NCBI RefSeq assembly: GCF_001640805.2
Contig: NC_066855.1
Coordinates: 2,840,342 to 2,904,341, forward strand
Source of the DNA: Lates calcarifer
Lineage: Eukaryota > Chordata > Actinopteri > Centropomidae
DNA length: 64,000 nucleotides
Reading direction: 5' to 3'
Each line of letters starts with the position of its first letter. Position 1 is the stretch's first letter. A program made the translations under genes and the position numbers. Shown here one piece after another: positions 26,986-41,077 of the stretch. The notes under the pieces are model-generated. The model was given only the letters and a program-made list of their open reading frames with translations. It searched no databases and was not told where the DNA came from.

Positions 26986-27414
26986 ACAATTAAATTGCAA
27001 AAAAATCTAAAAATGGTGGAAATCCTGGCATAGGCATGGCCTGACTGTATATGATGATATACATGTTGGATCAAGGAATCCAGGAAAAAAATACATAATA
27101 TGAGCAGAGAAGGCACCATCCATTCCAAAACCTATTCAGTTCTTCATTGGCTCTTGGCCTAACCTTTCTCCACACCTCACTGAAGTCTGTCAAACAGTGT
27201 TTGTGATATCCTGACAACTAACAGACAACCAAGGCTGAAAACATGAGGTAACAAACAGGCAAACAGTTGTAGCAATTACAGTGGTCAGCATCATTTCCTC
27301 TAGTTTATTGGGCTGTACTCTGGTCAGCCCCCATGCTCTCTCTTTCCCTCTCTCTGACCTCTGACTTTGACCCCATGGAGTAACAACAGGCCTGCCTCCC
27401 GTCCTTCTAACACC

Positions 27415-27620
27415 TCATAAAAATTGACAACAGCCCTTAACTAACAACTAATCGCTGGGCTGCTCTGGTGCGGATGGGGTGACCGGGAACCTGTAATTAA
27501 AACTTTCCCATGAGCAGCCAACCGGATGAGGCACCTGTTAATGATGACATGATGTCACTCTGTTACCACGGCTACTGGTCCAATTAGTAAACAGAAGTGT
27601 TTTCCTTGCCTGTTTTTTTA
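27415..27620. promoter_or_regulatory. Candidate conserved noncoding element
   Basis: Non-repetitive, GC-richer sequence with homeodomain-like CTGTAATTAAAA, CCTGTTAATGATGACATGAT, CCAATTAG and CACCTG (E-box). There is no open frame of note. The call is by texture only. Confidence 0.3.
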
Positions 27621-28239
27621 TTGAGGGCCACCAACAAGACTTTCTGGCTTTGCTGCTCCTGTATTTTTTTCTTGAGCAGTTGTTTTTGATGGCTAGCAGG
27701 AACATGGAGCAACTTCCACCTTTTTCTGGCTTCTAACTCTGCTTTTCATCACACTTGCATGGAAACCTATCTTGGGAATTTGAGCAAAAAGGGGAAAAAG
27801 AGTCAGTACTACCGTCTTTACAAAGGAGTCCCCATTGACCTTGATAGAAGCTGGTTCACAGTCTAGAAGTATCCCCATCTAATTTGGGCATCCGAAGTGC
27901 CATTTGATACCTTGGCTAGCTTCACAATAAACGACCCCTTCCTTTACTGCCCTGGAGGTTACTCTAAGAAAATACAGCATTGAAACTACAAAAAGCGACT
28001 AAATGGCCAGCTACCCTTACACACATTGTTCTAATGCAGGCCCTAAAGGTTCACTAGCAGTTCACCGCCTGCTATCCACAGATCGAGTGTTAAATAAGGC
28101 ATTATAATCTCACCCTGGAACTTGAGTGAGCCTCTTATACTGCCCTGAAACCCTCTTAACCACCCTTCCCCCAAACACCAACCTCTCTCTTTAAGGTGGG
28201 GCCAATAAAATACACTTCCATTTTGCACAACTATCAGCC

Positions 28240-28445
28240 GTTTTAATCATGCATATTAGTCCTCCAATAACTTTAAACGTCATCTAATCCCCTAAAAGAG
28301 GCAGTGAGAGAAAGCTGGCCCTCATGCCTAATTTTACCCCAGTGGTTTTAGTCGGGCGCCTGGTCTAATTCAAACTTTACGTGGCCCCGACACTTTTGAG
28401 AACAATGTGGAGGCCTTGAGGGAGCAACTATGGTGACAAATGAGC
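28240..28445. promoter_or_regulatory. Candidate conserved noncoding element
   Basis: It begins CATGCATATTAG (octamer-like) and continues with CTAATTTTAC, GGTCTAATTCAAAC, TTACGTGGCC and GAACAATG (SOX-like). It is non-repetitive and frame-free. The call is by texture only. Confidence 0.3.
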
Positions 28446-29189
28446 CCAAATAGGTCTGCTGCTCTGTGACTGTCGCTGGAGTTAAAGTGGCTAATCTCTC
28501 AAAGTTTTAATGTGTTTCAGTGTTTGCGTGTGGTTTTGGACTTATCCACCATGCACACTTGGGAATCTGCAACCCAGTCTAAACCCCCAAGGTGAATTCA
28601 AAATGTCCTTTTCACTTGCTTTTATGAGGAACTTAGTTTAAATTGTGGATAAAAATAATTACAGTGGGTGTGTGAGCATTTGTGTGTGTGTATACTGGTG
28701 GCCCTTATAGAAGGTACAGAGATGTATTTATTCTTCCTCCGATGTCATGTACAGTAGTAGACCTAAATCACTGTCGCATGAAACAATAAAACTAGTTTCT
28801 GAGTTTGAAAAAGAGCAAACTCTGACTTCATGCACTATGAGCTGGAAAAAACAATTCAGCATAGATGCTGCTGCAAAAACTTCTACATCTGTTGGACTCC
28901 AACCAAGATGTATATACATGTGAGAGTGTGGTGGTGTGTCACTTTACAAGTGGTCACACATGTGCATCTGACTACATACATATTTTATACCTTCTAAGTG
29001 GTATCATATTGTTTCCCTTCGTGTTCTGTGTCATGCAAATAACCGCAGCAGACGTCAGTGCTTCTGTCTGACTTCACTCTCTCCGGTTCACTCTCCTCGG
29101 CCTCTCCAGAGGTTGATGTAACTGGCGCTATCTCCCATACCAGGGCACTGATGCAGTCTCAGGAGTCTCAGCACAGGAAACACACAAAT

Positions 29190-29207
29190 CACACACACAC
29201 ACACACA
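29190..29207. repeat. (CA)9 microsatellite
   Basis: A perfect 18-bp CA run. Confidence 0.9.
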
Positions 29208-29960
29208 TACACACATATAAACATAAATCTGCAAATGTAAATGCACTTTTACAAAAGGTTAATCGTAGTTAAACATCCGAAATGAAGCATTTTACAGTTT
29301 CAAGGTTTTAGCATAGTCTTTGATAAACAAGCAAGACTATCACTGAGCAGACTTTCAGGGTTGGATTTGAAGGGAAAACTCAAACACAAAAAAGAAATGA
29401 TTTATATTTATATTATTTATTGTTTTTCATTTCAAACAAATTCCAACTACAGCAGCTGGGTGCACAATAATCACATCTGAGAGCATACAGACTGTTATCA
29501 CGGGCTAATATCATCAATTATGTTACCATTTAAAACCCACTAAATTCAGAAAGGTAAATATAATCTTATAATTGTTGCAATTAAGAAGTTAATTACCTCA
29601 AACTGCTGCCATTGCTGGTAGATATTAGTGTTTTCCACACTGTAAATGTACTTTATGTTCTACAGAAACTTGCCTGATTTTCTTCTATTAAGGTAATAAC
29701 CTGTAACTGTGTCAGTGGAGGTAAGGGATAACAAGAGGCAATATTAAGATCCTCCTTATGAGAGGAAGAGTAAGTGAAGCACAACAGCAACACCTTTAAA
29801 GTTGTACCCGTTAAAAATGTTTATATCAGAATTACTTTTACAGTAAAGGGGCAAAATTGCTTAAAAATCTGTAATGTAACCACTAAAAACACAATAATAG
29901 TAAATACAACTCTAATAAAAAATCAACAACAAAAAAAAAGAAAAAATCTAATATCACTGT

Positions 29961-29981
29961 ACACACACACACACACACACA
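29961..29981. repeat. (AC)10 microsatellite
   Basis: A perfect AC run of 21 bp. Confidence 0.9.
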
Positions 29982-32178
29982 TACAAAGCTACCCAACACA
30001 CACTTTTTATGATTCATTCATCCCTCTCTGTCCATCTCTGTTTGCCCTGCCGTCGAGCGCTCCCGCTGTGTCCACTTTGATGTACAGTTTTTCAACGAGC
30101 TCACTTTCACATACAAACATGAAGAGCACATATATTCCTCACTAAATGACTACACTTCCTCCCTGATCCTCTTTCCATCTCACCTCCTCTCTTTTTCCAA
30201 GGAAATAATTAAAAAGCCCCGCTGCTCTCTCTGATATTCCCCTGATGACCCACTGTGCTGAGGCCAAGCATGGAAGCTTTTGTTTTATGTGCTTGTAAGG
30301 TCTTGGCATTAAGAGGAAGCACTGGACTTGCCAGGGATATATATCTGTCTGTCTCTCCACATATACTCTGCACACATACTTTACAGTGGTGGCCTTTGTA
30401 ACAGCTGCAGTTCATGCATTAATCATGAATCCATCCTGGGTTATTGCTACATACAAGAGAAGAAACATGAGTATACCGTAGCATTGATAGTAATTGTGTT
30501 GTCTTGTGTTCTCATCTTGTGTATCTTCCTGAAAATTATTACTTAAATTATTTGAATTATTTGTTTATTATTTTTCCATCTAGTTAAGAGAGAAGTCTCA
30601 CCACAAGGTTAATTTAGGAACTGCTTTCAGTCATATCACATGATCACTCAGAAATGTTTGTTTCCAAGGTCAGGAATGAACTTTGAATCTCAGCTTTTTC
30701 AGTTTATCTTTCACTCAGTAAAGATCCTCAGTGGAAACATGTTGTTGTTGGTTTATCATCTATTTTAGAGCTACAGAGAAGAGTTGAGAGCTCTGCTCTT
30801 TTTCAATCCAGTTACATTAATAATAGTATTGAATGTAAGTTATCTTGAAACTATAAAGTTAAACTACACTACTTTCGTGTTGTGCTGTTGCCTCCTCAGC
30901 TCATAAGCTCCAGTTTAACCATTTATTTGTGATGATCATTTCAAGCATGAAGAAGTGGACTGAGTCATTCTCTTTTGCCATTTCATAGAACTTTTTCAGT
31001 CCAGTAAACTTGTTGGCAAGTTTTCCTGGATGCTCAGCTTCTGTAGGAAATGAACTGTCTTCTGTTGACGCAGTATGAAAGCAGGGCCACACACATACAT
31101 CAGTGCTGTCAAGGCTTCTCATTTAACCAGTCTAAGCACATTCACTGTGCGTTCAGGCCATCTCTTCCCAGGCACTCAGATCTGCAGGATGAGCTCATGC
31201 TCAGCCAGTCCAAAGCACTTAAACATGTTCTTATAAAAAGATAACTATTCTCTGGAGACCTCGGAGCCAGACTGACAGAGTATATATGCACTGCTTATAG
31301 GGACCACAGCTCCTCCATATGCAAAGCTTTAGGCGAGGATCATCGAGATGTCAGACACAGCTCATTTTTTCTTCAGCGTTCTTTTTTGATAAATCCAAGG
31401 TTTTGTCATTGAAGTTCTGGCATGCATCAGCAACATAGAAAATGCTGCTGAGGTAATTTTTCTTTTCTAGAAATTCATCATTCAAACATCATCACTGAAA
31501 TGTAGCAGGAATGTTGAATACATCTGTTATTACAGAAATATGACTTGACTCCCTCACTGTATACTGTTATATTTATCACTAGTAACACTACACATCAATA
31601 AACGTGCATATTTCAACTGTTGTGTTCTTTAGATGGTATCAACTCAGTCTAAGAAAATTGTTGTTAATTAGCATTAGCATAATTTTTGTTATATGACTCA
31701 CTCTGTGCTCTGGTGGCACAAATTGTAGGCATTTAAGCTACAATAATGTTATGCTGACCAAATGTGTCAGCGAACACATCCAGCAACTCCTATGTAGCTT
31801 TGATTATTTTCACAAAAGACAATGTTAATTTGTATGGCAGGATTTATTTCCATCAGGTTTAGTACTACTGCTACATGCCATAGCACAAACTGCACACGTA
31901 GCTAGCAGTCCTCCGTGATGTGCCAAGTCAGTTCTGCTGGGACTTGCACTACTCTGAGGGTCCCATCGTGTTCCTCTCCAACACTGGGTCTTCATTAACC
32001 AGGTCACGCAGCAGGACACACACATACACACACCTCCCTTAAGGACAACTAGATCCTCTGGCATTGCTGTTTCCCTTAGTGACAAACATGTGAAAAGCCA
32101 AGCTCAGATTCTGCTTTAGGGAAATAAATAAATGTAAATTAAATTAAATGTAAATTCTGTGCGTGCATGTGTATTTGG

Positions 32179-32199
32179 GTGTGTGTGTGTGTGTGTGTG
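32179..32199. repeat. (GT)n microsatellite
   Basis: A perfect GT run of about 21 bp. Confidence 0.9.
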
Positions 32200-32649
32200 G
32201 ATTTAATGAGAGCCACAAAGCCACGGTGCTTCAGGGGAGGAGTGACTTGTCTTTTTTTTCACTTTGAACTCTAATTTACACCACCGTGAAAACTCAGGGG
32301 GATTTACAGATTCACTGTGTGTGTGATTCTCTGGAGATCTTGAATTTCAGAGTCAGAGGGCACATAAACACAACGAGCCAATCCTTTTGTAAAAGTTTCC
32401 CTCTCCACAGCGTCTTTGCTCCACTTTTATTTCTTACCAAATGTATTTAAATGAGCTGAGTTGATGTTCGAGGTATGTCATTCCAGCTTTGTGATGCTGA
32501 TGTTCTTTCAGAAGAATTGAAAGTCAGACTGACACGCTAACCTCCCACCTAACTGTCAGACTTTCAACCAAACGACCTACTTTTGGAAAGGTCTCTCATT
32601 CAGTGCTGCTCTCAGCCAGAATCAAACACAACAGAAATGAGTGAATTAA

Positions 32650-32985
32650 TGGTTGTTTACTTACCAGTCTAAATGAAACGTTGCGAGTTCAGTTCTCCAG
32701 CAGTGGAAAGCAACACCAGTGTTGACTTTTATTTTGTTTCTACGTCTATTGTTTCTTTTCTTCTATTGAAGTTAACATGCTAACCAGCTAGCTCCCATTG
32801 GGCTGTCTCATCACTTTCTGATAGCAACCCACCATAGAGTCCAAACTGCCTGGAGGAAGTGGTGCTGCTCAGAGAGTGTATTCTACTGTATTGTATTGTT
32901 AACACAACAATAGTGGAAGTTCTTGGCAAACGACCATCACCACAATCTGCTCTGGGCAAGAAGCCACGTTGTGCAGCAGTGAACA
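32650..32985. mobile_element. Family B TIR element, copy without clear ends
   Basis: It matches the 17800 copy over CAGCAGTGGAAAGCAACACC, the TTTCTTTTCTTCTATTGAAG block, TCATCACTTTCTGATAGC and GACCATCACCAC. Left similarity starts near ACCAGTCTAAATGAAAC. Both terminal repeats are lost or too diverged to place, so the boundaries are approximate. Confidence 0.55.
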
Positions 32986-35900
32986 ACATGATTTCCTCAT
33001 GTAGATTTCTTCAGGAGAACACAGATTTCTCTGTCATTTATGCAACTTTTTATAAGTACATGCAGGTAAAGTGGACACCTTGAAAGTGTAAGACAAAAAA
33101 CTGACTTCACCCTTTTGAAAGATGACTGTTGAGCTATAAGTTTCACCTGGAAGAAACGATGCAGTTGCAGTTTCATCGATGGAGTTAAAGCTATGATGTC
33201 ATTTCATTGAGCTTATGTCTACTTCTCATCATCAAAACCATAAAAAATCTTGAAAGGAAATACCAAAGCACTAACAATCATGAATGGACATGAATTTTTC
33301 TTGGTCAAAGAATTATGGCTACAACTTTTCTTGCTCTGTGCAGCAGTAAAGTCCTGCCCAAAGTAAATTTTCGCTTCTACTTCTGTGCTTTTGCAGACCT
33401 TTAATTGTTCCTCTGCTGTGGCCTGAGCCTACAATTGGCTCCACCATTCAGAAATAATGAGACTGCAGTGCCAAGCCTGCGGTCAGCTCCACCACCAATC
33501 AGGAGTGACCCAGTGACACAAGAGTCAGTCCCGGATGTGATGGTTCAATCCAAGATGGCAGAGCGCCAGCGAAACATGTTCTGATTGTTTTGTTAATGAT
33601 GGATGATTGAACTGTGGCAGTAAAACACAAAACACCAGAAATAAATCAATTCATCACAGACAAATGCTGAAAATGACTAATTCAGTGAGATTTTACGGGC
33701 ATCCGATTTGCATGAGTGTGTGCTGGGACAACAAGACTTTCCTGGTCCCTGAGTCAGTATATCACCCACTACAGAACGTAGCCAACTTGGATGAGGACAC
33801 TGTTGGATGAGAAATAAAGAGAAAGGAAACAAATGAGACATTCACTTTACAAAAGCAAGTGATCAGTGAGCGATGAGGTTTAGGCTCTAGAGACGTTTGA
33901 CCCTCCAAAAGAAGAGGATAATGGATAAAATAACAACAGAAATGATACACTCCAGGAATACTATCTGACCCAATACTGAAAAAAACAAGCTACGCTGTTG
34001 GAGATTTCCTTTCATGTTCCTTTGTCATTGATTAAACGTGGTGCATCATTTAATAAATCTTCTTTTAAATATTATGGAATCAGCATGGTAATTGTGACCT
34101 TTTGTGATGAAATGCGGGTCTCTAGAGTGAGTGTGTGTTCATGGCGTTCGGCCACTAATGATTCATTTTTTCAGTAAAACTCACATGTAATTACCAATGT
34201 GCCAAGGTGTAAAACATAAAACAGACACCCTGTTTTCTTGTTGCTGGCTTTGCTGTCCTGTTGGCTTGACTTTTGTGGGAAAGATTAGTGCATGGATGTA
34301 TTCCTCACTATAATTACACATATGAAAGCAGGGGTGTTAAAATTAAAAAGAAGTGACATTTATGAAAGGAGTAATCAACCCTTTTGACCTGCAACCACTG
34401 AAAATAAACAGATGTTCATTCACAGTCGAACCACAATCTAAAAATGAGCTGGGAATGTCAAATAATCACTGAGCCAAAAGACTCAACATTAACACTCACA
34501 ACTGTCAACTATCACCATATATTCTAACCATGCTATGTCACAGGGCAGTGCAGAAAACATTTATTAAAGGGCAATAATGAATAAGCTTTGCTACTGTGAG
34601 TAATGTTGTCTTACATGAACATAAAACACAATTTGAAAGAGTTTTGGCTGACATTTTGGCTGAGAGATTTCTACATGTGCATGTTTTCTCTACAGTCTTC
34701 TTTCTGGGTTTAAGTGGGTGGGGCTCAGTTGGATAAAGGTGATATCATGTACCTCCATGGACCAGATTTTTAGCTTTATTTCACTCAGAATCTGATGATA
34801 GTTGTGTAATTTGCTCATGTCAAAATCTGATGGACCCACACCCCCACACTTCTGAGAGAGCTGTAAATGTTTTTTTTCTCAGATTTTTGCTTATTTAGTC
34901 ATGAATGTTTGATATTATCAAGAAAATCTGCCTTGTAAAAACAAGCATGGGGATTGTTTAATGGATGGCAGGTATTGTATATATTGCAGTTCAAACTTTA
35001 AAGTGATGTCTTGAATCTGGCATGTCCTGGGATGGCTCACTGCCCTCCAGCTCAGGACCCATGGCACGCTAAAAGAAATATTTTCATCTCCAGTGGTTAG
35101 ACTGCTCCGTTTGCTGGCCTAAAATAGAAGATGAGAAATATTTTGGATTTATAGTCTCTATTAACCAGCGTTAGCCTCATCGCCTCCCGGCAGCAACTCA
35201 TAACCCTGGAACATCTGTCTCTGTGTCTGTTTAAAAAAGACAAGTCACATCTCCTGTTGACCTGTTTCTTGGCAGTTTGATTCACCTGTGTGTATGTAAG
35301 ACAGAGCAGAATGAGCCATCTTTGTCCGTTTCTGAAGCCAGAGGGATGTTGACTCTGTTATTTTATTGATATCTGCAGCTGGAAGACAAATATTGTCGTC
35401 TTGCAGGCCTATTTGCTCAGACTTGGTCAGAGAATGTCTGAATCTCTTGTGGTACCTTTCAGATGCTAACTAAGAGAGGCCAAGGCCAACTGTCTGACTT
35501 CAAGGTTTAAAAACAAAGGTTGCATCATCAGCCTCAGTTTTCCGTCTAGCCCTTGTCCTCATATGATAGTTTGCTTATGTCCAGTTCTCAGAGGAGAACT
35601 CCCTCTCAGATAATCTTACACTGGTAGACAGGGCTGTTTTTCTTGTAATTGTTATAATTGACTTTCTTCTGGCTCATCCAATTCCCAGAATGTCTTTTTA
35701 CAACCGTTTTGATGCAGTTAATACTTAAGAATACGCCTGCTATTGCTCTTGAGTAAACCACTGACCTCAGACCAGACCAGACCTTGTACCTGATTTCATG
35801 GTAAACTATCCAGTAGTTGCTATTGTGTTTCAGTTTGGACCAAATTGCCGGACAAACTAATTGACCAACCAAACAGAGAAAACCACTAAAGAGCCAGATA

Positions 35901-36040
35901 TTTGTCTTGGTAGTTAGTAGAGTTGAAAAGCAGAGCAGCCACAAATATTGCTTTCAGTGAATGATAATGCTGCTCCAAGTAAGCTACAGTAACTTAGAAG
36001 TGATGATCTGTCATGTGATAGATGTTTACAACTTGTTTAT

Positions 36041-36390
36041 ACTGCCCCCAAGTGGCCAAAAAAATCAGTTATTGCGACAAAGCAAGACTTTGTAACATTT
36101 GCTAAGGAGTAGCAACAGCAGCCTCTGCAGTGGTGATTACAGGACGACAGGACGTTGTGCCACAAAGTATTACACACTCATGGGAGATCGTATCCATTCA
36201 ACCCAAGTTATACAGTGCAAGAACAGGCGTTCGAGGCACAGACTGGGAATGAAAGAGGCGCAGCTCTCCCTATTACAAATCAGTGTACCAACAAAATTAT
36301 TATTTCAGGGTAAAATAGTTTCATAGTGTTGCTTAACGTCCCAAAGCTGTGACCAAAGCTGTTCGTTTTTGCTGACCTCTAGTGGTGTAA
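36041..36390. mobile_element. Possible TIR element ending in ACTGCCCCCAAGTGG / CCTCTAGTGGTGTAA
   Basis: The two ends are roughly inverse to each other over about 20 bp and are of the 'tgccccctagtggc' type seen in many vertebrate non-autonomous elements. The interior shows no protein homology. Terminal similarity is weak. Confidence 0.35.
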
Positions 36391-36553
36391 TGTTTTACCT
36401 TGTGACAGTGATGAATATCACTCCAGGACCCCGTTAGATCACCTTATGTGGGTGTGGTACAGGTTACAAGGCAGTTCTGACCACACCCAGTCACACCAGA
36501 CAAGGCAGCGAAGCTTTGCTTTTCAGCCTGCTGTTAAATTAGTCTTTAAATTG

Positions 36554-36710
36554 GTAAATGGATGCATTTATATGGCACTTTACAAGCTGAGTTAGGTCAG
36601 TTGGGGTCGCACTGTTTTGCTCAAGAACATTTGGACATGTGGGCAGGAAGAACCGCGATCAAGCCACCAACCCTGCAATTAACGAATGTCCTGAGCCAGA
36701 GCCGCCCCAG
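36554..36710. repeat. Internally deleted copy of a common fish dispersed repeat
   Basis: It starts GTAAATGGATGCATTTATAT, passes through TTTTGCTCAAGAACATTTGG and AACCGCGATCAAGCCACCAA, and ends CTGAGCCAGAGCCGCCCCAG. This order is familiar from many percomorph loci (from memory). The copy lacks most of the usual middle. Confidence 0.55.
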
Positions 36711-38399
36711 TTTCACAATGCTAAAATGTTAAGGTGGATTTTGTCTGTCCACTCCAGTGGTGTTGGAACCCTGCCCTCATGGTCAGGGAATATTCCCCTT
36801 GGATGAATATACAACAGAATACCAAATTCAAGCAAAAAGGAAACATTAAAATATGTTGTCTGTATGCATTTTAAGTGCCCTCTCAGCTAATTCTCTAATA
36901 TTTTACTGGAAAAACACCAACCACTTGCCTCGCCCACTCGCTTTTCTCAAGCTCTAAACTTTTTGGCATGTCTGCTGTGTCTCTCCCAGCAGGGGCTGCA
37001 AAAACAGCATTAGCATACGTGGGAGGGGATTTTTTACCATTACTCAGAATCAGATAGCGCACAGTTGACCGTGACATAATTTTATTTATAATGGCTTGAG
37101 ACCCAGGACTGTATAAATGTCATATCCTTCTATCTGGGCTATCTACATGTCTGCCCACAGAGCATGAAGAGGGAAGGCGTGGAGGTGGAATATGCAGGGA
37201 CTGACCCGCGACTGGTCAGAATGTAAATGTAATTATACAGTGGGTAGTTTTAGCCAAGCAGTCTGATTGGTCAGTGGTGTGGTCAAGCCTTGATGATAAT
37301 TCCCCTGAAGCACAGCTAGCCATGCAGTCGGTTGCCAACTTAAGGTGCACTAAAATCCACAGAGCTATGCATCCAACTGTCTTCTTTCACATTTCTGTTC
37401 TACCCTTTACCTTCTTTTCTCTGTGGCTTTCCTTTTTTACTTTCATGTCTCTTCCTCCATCCAAGCTCATGCAGCCACAGTGAAACCTGGGCAGCACATG
37501 TGTTTGATAACATCATTTGAGTTACGGATCAGGCCCTGGTCTGTGCTGCTTACGTAAAGCCATAACAAGGCCCATTTAGACAAACAAAATGAGGTAAATT
37601 CACCAAAGCCATTTTCTATTTATGCCTAATTAGACTAATTTCTTCATAAACGGTCAAGCGAGAGAGAAAAAGGCAGAGACTGCGCTTTTGTGTGTTCAGA
37701 TCTGATTGCACATTTACAAGTGGCTGATATGCCACAGTGGCACACATACACACATAACGCCGCATTAAAATTAAGTCACTGGGAGGAGTCACAAAGTGTA
37801 GTTCAGCTGACATTTACTGTCATTGTGAGATGTAAAAAGTTACCTTAGTTTCAGGGCACAGAAACAAAACAAGCAGAATAGTTTACTGTAAGAAGAACAT
37901 TTACGATGCTTTATTGTAGCTCATGGCTCAAACCCCAAAAAGAATTAAAAAATCAACACACACTGCAGTCTGACATTACTACATAAATGTATTTTTACTG
38001 GATAAAGATGAAGAGGAAAGTCTTCTAGAGTAAATGCAGGATAAAAGCATCAAAGAATATGTTTATCACCCTGTTTATCACAGGGTGCAGTGGGTGCGGC
38101 CACATCTGGGCCCAAGCCTATGTAGTTTGTGAAAAACTACAACAACAGTGCCGCAAGATTAAGGATAACTACAGGGTACATATGTAAAAACAGCGTCCAG
38201 CTTAACTTTGATAATTACTGATAATTACTTACTTACTTTATTACTTATTTGAATATACCAGATACATAGTATGTTGAAAGACTGTGTCATATGATAATGT
38301 GCCTACAAATGCAGACTTGTTCTGTTAACTGTCATTAAAACCATCCCATGTGGAACCTCATAATGTCCCAATATTAAATACATTTCCGAATAAATCAAG

Positions 38400-38700
38400 C
38401 TCATAACATAATAACATAATAATTCATTTGGTTCTACTTAAAATCTTAAGTTCAATTGCTGCCTTAGAGTAAACTCAACTTAAAGATAAGCCTTGTTTCA
38501 ACTCAAAAAGTTACATCATACAAGTTGTTTAATGATCATTTGTTGTTTAAAGTTGATACTCTTAGTTGAAATAACTAAATGTTTCATTATCCAGTCAAGA
38601 AAACTTTTTTTACCTTGAGAAACAAACACTATAACTATGTTCAACTGCCATTTCAAGTTAACTTTACTCAATTGAGTGGACTAATTTTTTAAAAATTGTT
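38400..38700. repeat. Possible dispersed repeat rich in AACTTAA/TTAAGTT motifs
   Basis: Repeated short palindromic pieces (TTAAGTTCAA, CTCAACTTAA, TCAAGTTAACTTTACTCAA) recur about every 50-100 bp, as in some fish non-autonomous elements. The borders are unclear. Confidence 0.3.
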
Positions 38701-40374
38701 ATTCCTTATCTTGACTAATAATGACAAGCATGCCAGATGAAGTACGTCCTCAGTGGCTGATACTGTGAGAGTCGGCCCTCTGTCTCCGGCTGAGGCTACT
38801 GCAGGTTCACGGGGGTCACAGGTGGCTGCATGTAGGGGCAAGCAGCTCCAGATGGATGTCAAAGGACACCTCTCAATTTCACAACTCACCTCTAAGATAA
38901 GGAAGCGCAGCAGTGTCAGAGGAAACTCCCTCTTTTCTCATTGTTTACTTCTGTCTCACTGGCAGTCATCATTTTGTCCCCTCATGTATTTCTTATCACT
39001 GTGAACAACAGAAAGGTGTGTGGGTTCACATTTTTTTCAAGTTTAATTCCACCCTGGATATTATTAAAAATATTAAAATTTAATGCTAAAATTGAGGAAA
39101 GCACTGGCACAAAAACAGGGACATGACATCTTTTTCACATCACTGTCAGACTTATTTTACATCCTAGAATTCATGAAAACAGTCATTCATAGAAAAGAAA
39201 GATCCAAATTTAGGCATTTTTTCTGTGTCTGTCTCTCTCTCTCCCTGTGTGTCTTACTCTAAAGTTTAAACTTTTTCAATGGAATTCAACCTGGGAAATT
39301 CCCTCTTTTGACACTCTGACAGCTCTGGTTTGTGTTGCTCGGGATAATCAGTGAATTTTAGAGCACAGCCGAACCTGTAATTACAAGGGAAATTAGCAAT
39401 AGGCAGTAATTTGTGTCTATATACAGCCTGGGTTTGACAGGGTGGGCGGGTTCACTCGAACCTGTCTTACAAAAAGTGTGCAAGTTACAAGGAGGGAATG
39501 GCAAGGATGTTGAATGTGCTTTATAATAATCCTGAAACATTTAAATTCCCATCCATTATAGCAGAACTGAGTATTCTGTGTTACAGTTCATATTATGGAA
39601 TTGATCTGAGATCTAATCCAGGTGAGCAGAGAATGACCGCAAAGACAAAATGAATTTGTAATTCCATTCCCGCATCCCTGCATTTTCTCACTTCCTACCA
39701 AATTACCTCATGTGACTGTGTAAAACATTGTTTAGTAATAAATCTTTTGTTGAGCTCCTGAACCAAACTGCCAATTTCTCTCCTTAGAGGAACCAAGAAT
39801 TGTGCTGTGACGCTGGTAGTCTTGAAGCCATTTGGCTTGAGAAGAGCCCACTGCCCAGAACACAGTTAAAATACATTCGGTCCGTGTGGTTTCAAAAGCT
39901 CAAACCGTTTTTAAAATGCTCTGTGTTGTTGAATCACTACCAGCTGCCACAGTAAGCATCCTGCCAGGTTAGTCACCCACCGATGTGCTAGCAGCTGGCT
40001 GTTACCCAGGCTACTGCTGCACATGGTTTAGGTTGGTTTAGATGCAATGAAATGATAGGAAAATGAAAATAAACAGCATCACAGTCTGCCTCAAATGGAG
40101 AAAATCATTAGTCAAGATGGCGATCAGTGCCACTAATGGCATCGAAAACGGAACAAGAAAAAGTGGAAATTCAAGCAGGCAGACTCTGAACAAAGCTGTG
40201 CCATGCAAAAATATTTTGCCTATAAAATTACACTGAATTTATCCTTGGGTTTTAGAGAAGTATGCAGCATCAGTTTAGTTTTGACTGCAATTCAGATAAA
40301 GCACAAACCTCCATAAAAGAAATCTACCGTACCTTCTCTTCAATTTAAATCTGTAATGGATTTATTCAGGCCAA

Positions 40375-40614
40375 ATGCTTTACTGTGTTCACCAGCTAGT
40401 CGCTAACTTTGTTGCTTAGTGCTGGGCAGGTAGCATACAGTGGGTTTAGTTTTGTTCAGTGAAAACAGCTGCTTGCTCAATGACAACGGTGAGAGTGTGT
40501 TGAAGAGCAGTTGTGTGATAATTCTCTAATAGTGGATTCACCTCTATGTGGGACACCTTTCAGATTGCACTTTGAGACACTGGTTGTACAAAAATACTGA
40601 CTGGTGCAGCTTTA
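40375..40614. mobile_element. Family A element, right half with terminal repeat
   Basis: Its internal blocks match 21590-21690, and it ends at ACTGGTGCAGCTTTAA, the inverse of the 12380 terminus. The left half is missing or too diverged. Confidence 0.6.
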
Positions 40615-41077
40615 AAGTTAAATGTGTTTGGATTTCCTTCAACTGTTTGTCCCTGTTGTCAAAATTAGCCTGTTAAGGATATGATACAAGCTTACTGCAG
40701 AATCAGAGAGCTCAGAGATTCCCCCATGTCCATCACAGTAAATGTGTATATGTGTTGTAAATGTGAGGGCAGTGGTAGGCCTGTAATGTAAAACCAGAAG
40801 TTGCCTAACATTTCCAAGGATTTACTTCATCCAGTTAGAGATTCAAGTCATTTTGTTGAACAAAATAGACTTTATTACATCAACAAAGTGCAGCGTTTGC
40901 AAGAGCCACCATGTGTATTCTACGTGCAGTCGTGTACTTCGAACCACATCTCCTGTGGTAAAAACAACTTCTTGCTGTGTTTGTTGTCTTGTGTTTTGTC
41001 TCGTTCTGCTTCCCAAAAGGTTGCTATGATATTTGTCTCGGCTCTGGACACCTGTGTGGGTGGGCACCTCTGTGTAA

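Larger units (their letters stand above)
20053..32649. other. Gene-free stretch, unique and repeat-poor
   Basis: It holds the (TG)16, a family A fragment, the diverged repeat at 26645 and the candidate conserved elements at 27.4 and 28.3 kb. A GC-richer patch at 22810-22940 has ACCCC and GGGGT arms around CGCTGTTT. No coding exon or RNA gene is recognised. Confidence 0.55.

Noticed and set aside
35606..35944. 112-codon minus-strand open frame
   Set aside because: Composition is that of random AT-rich DNA; no domain or flanking gene signals.
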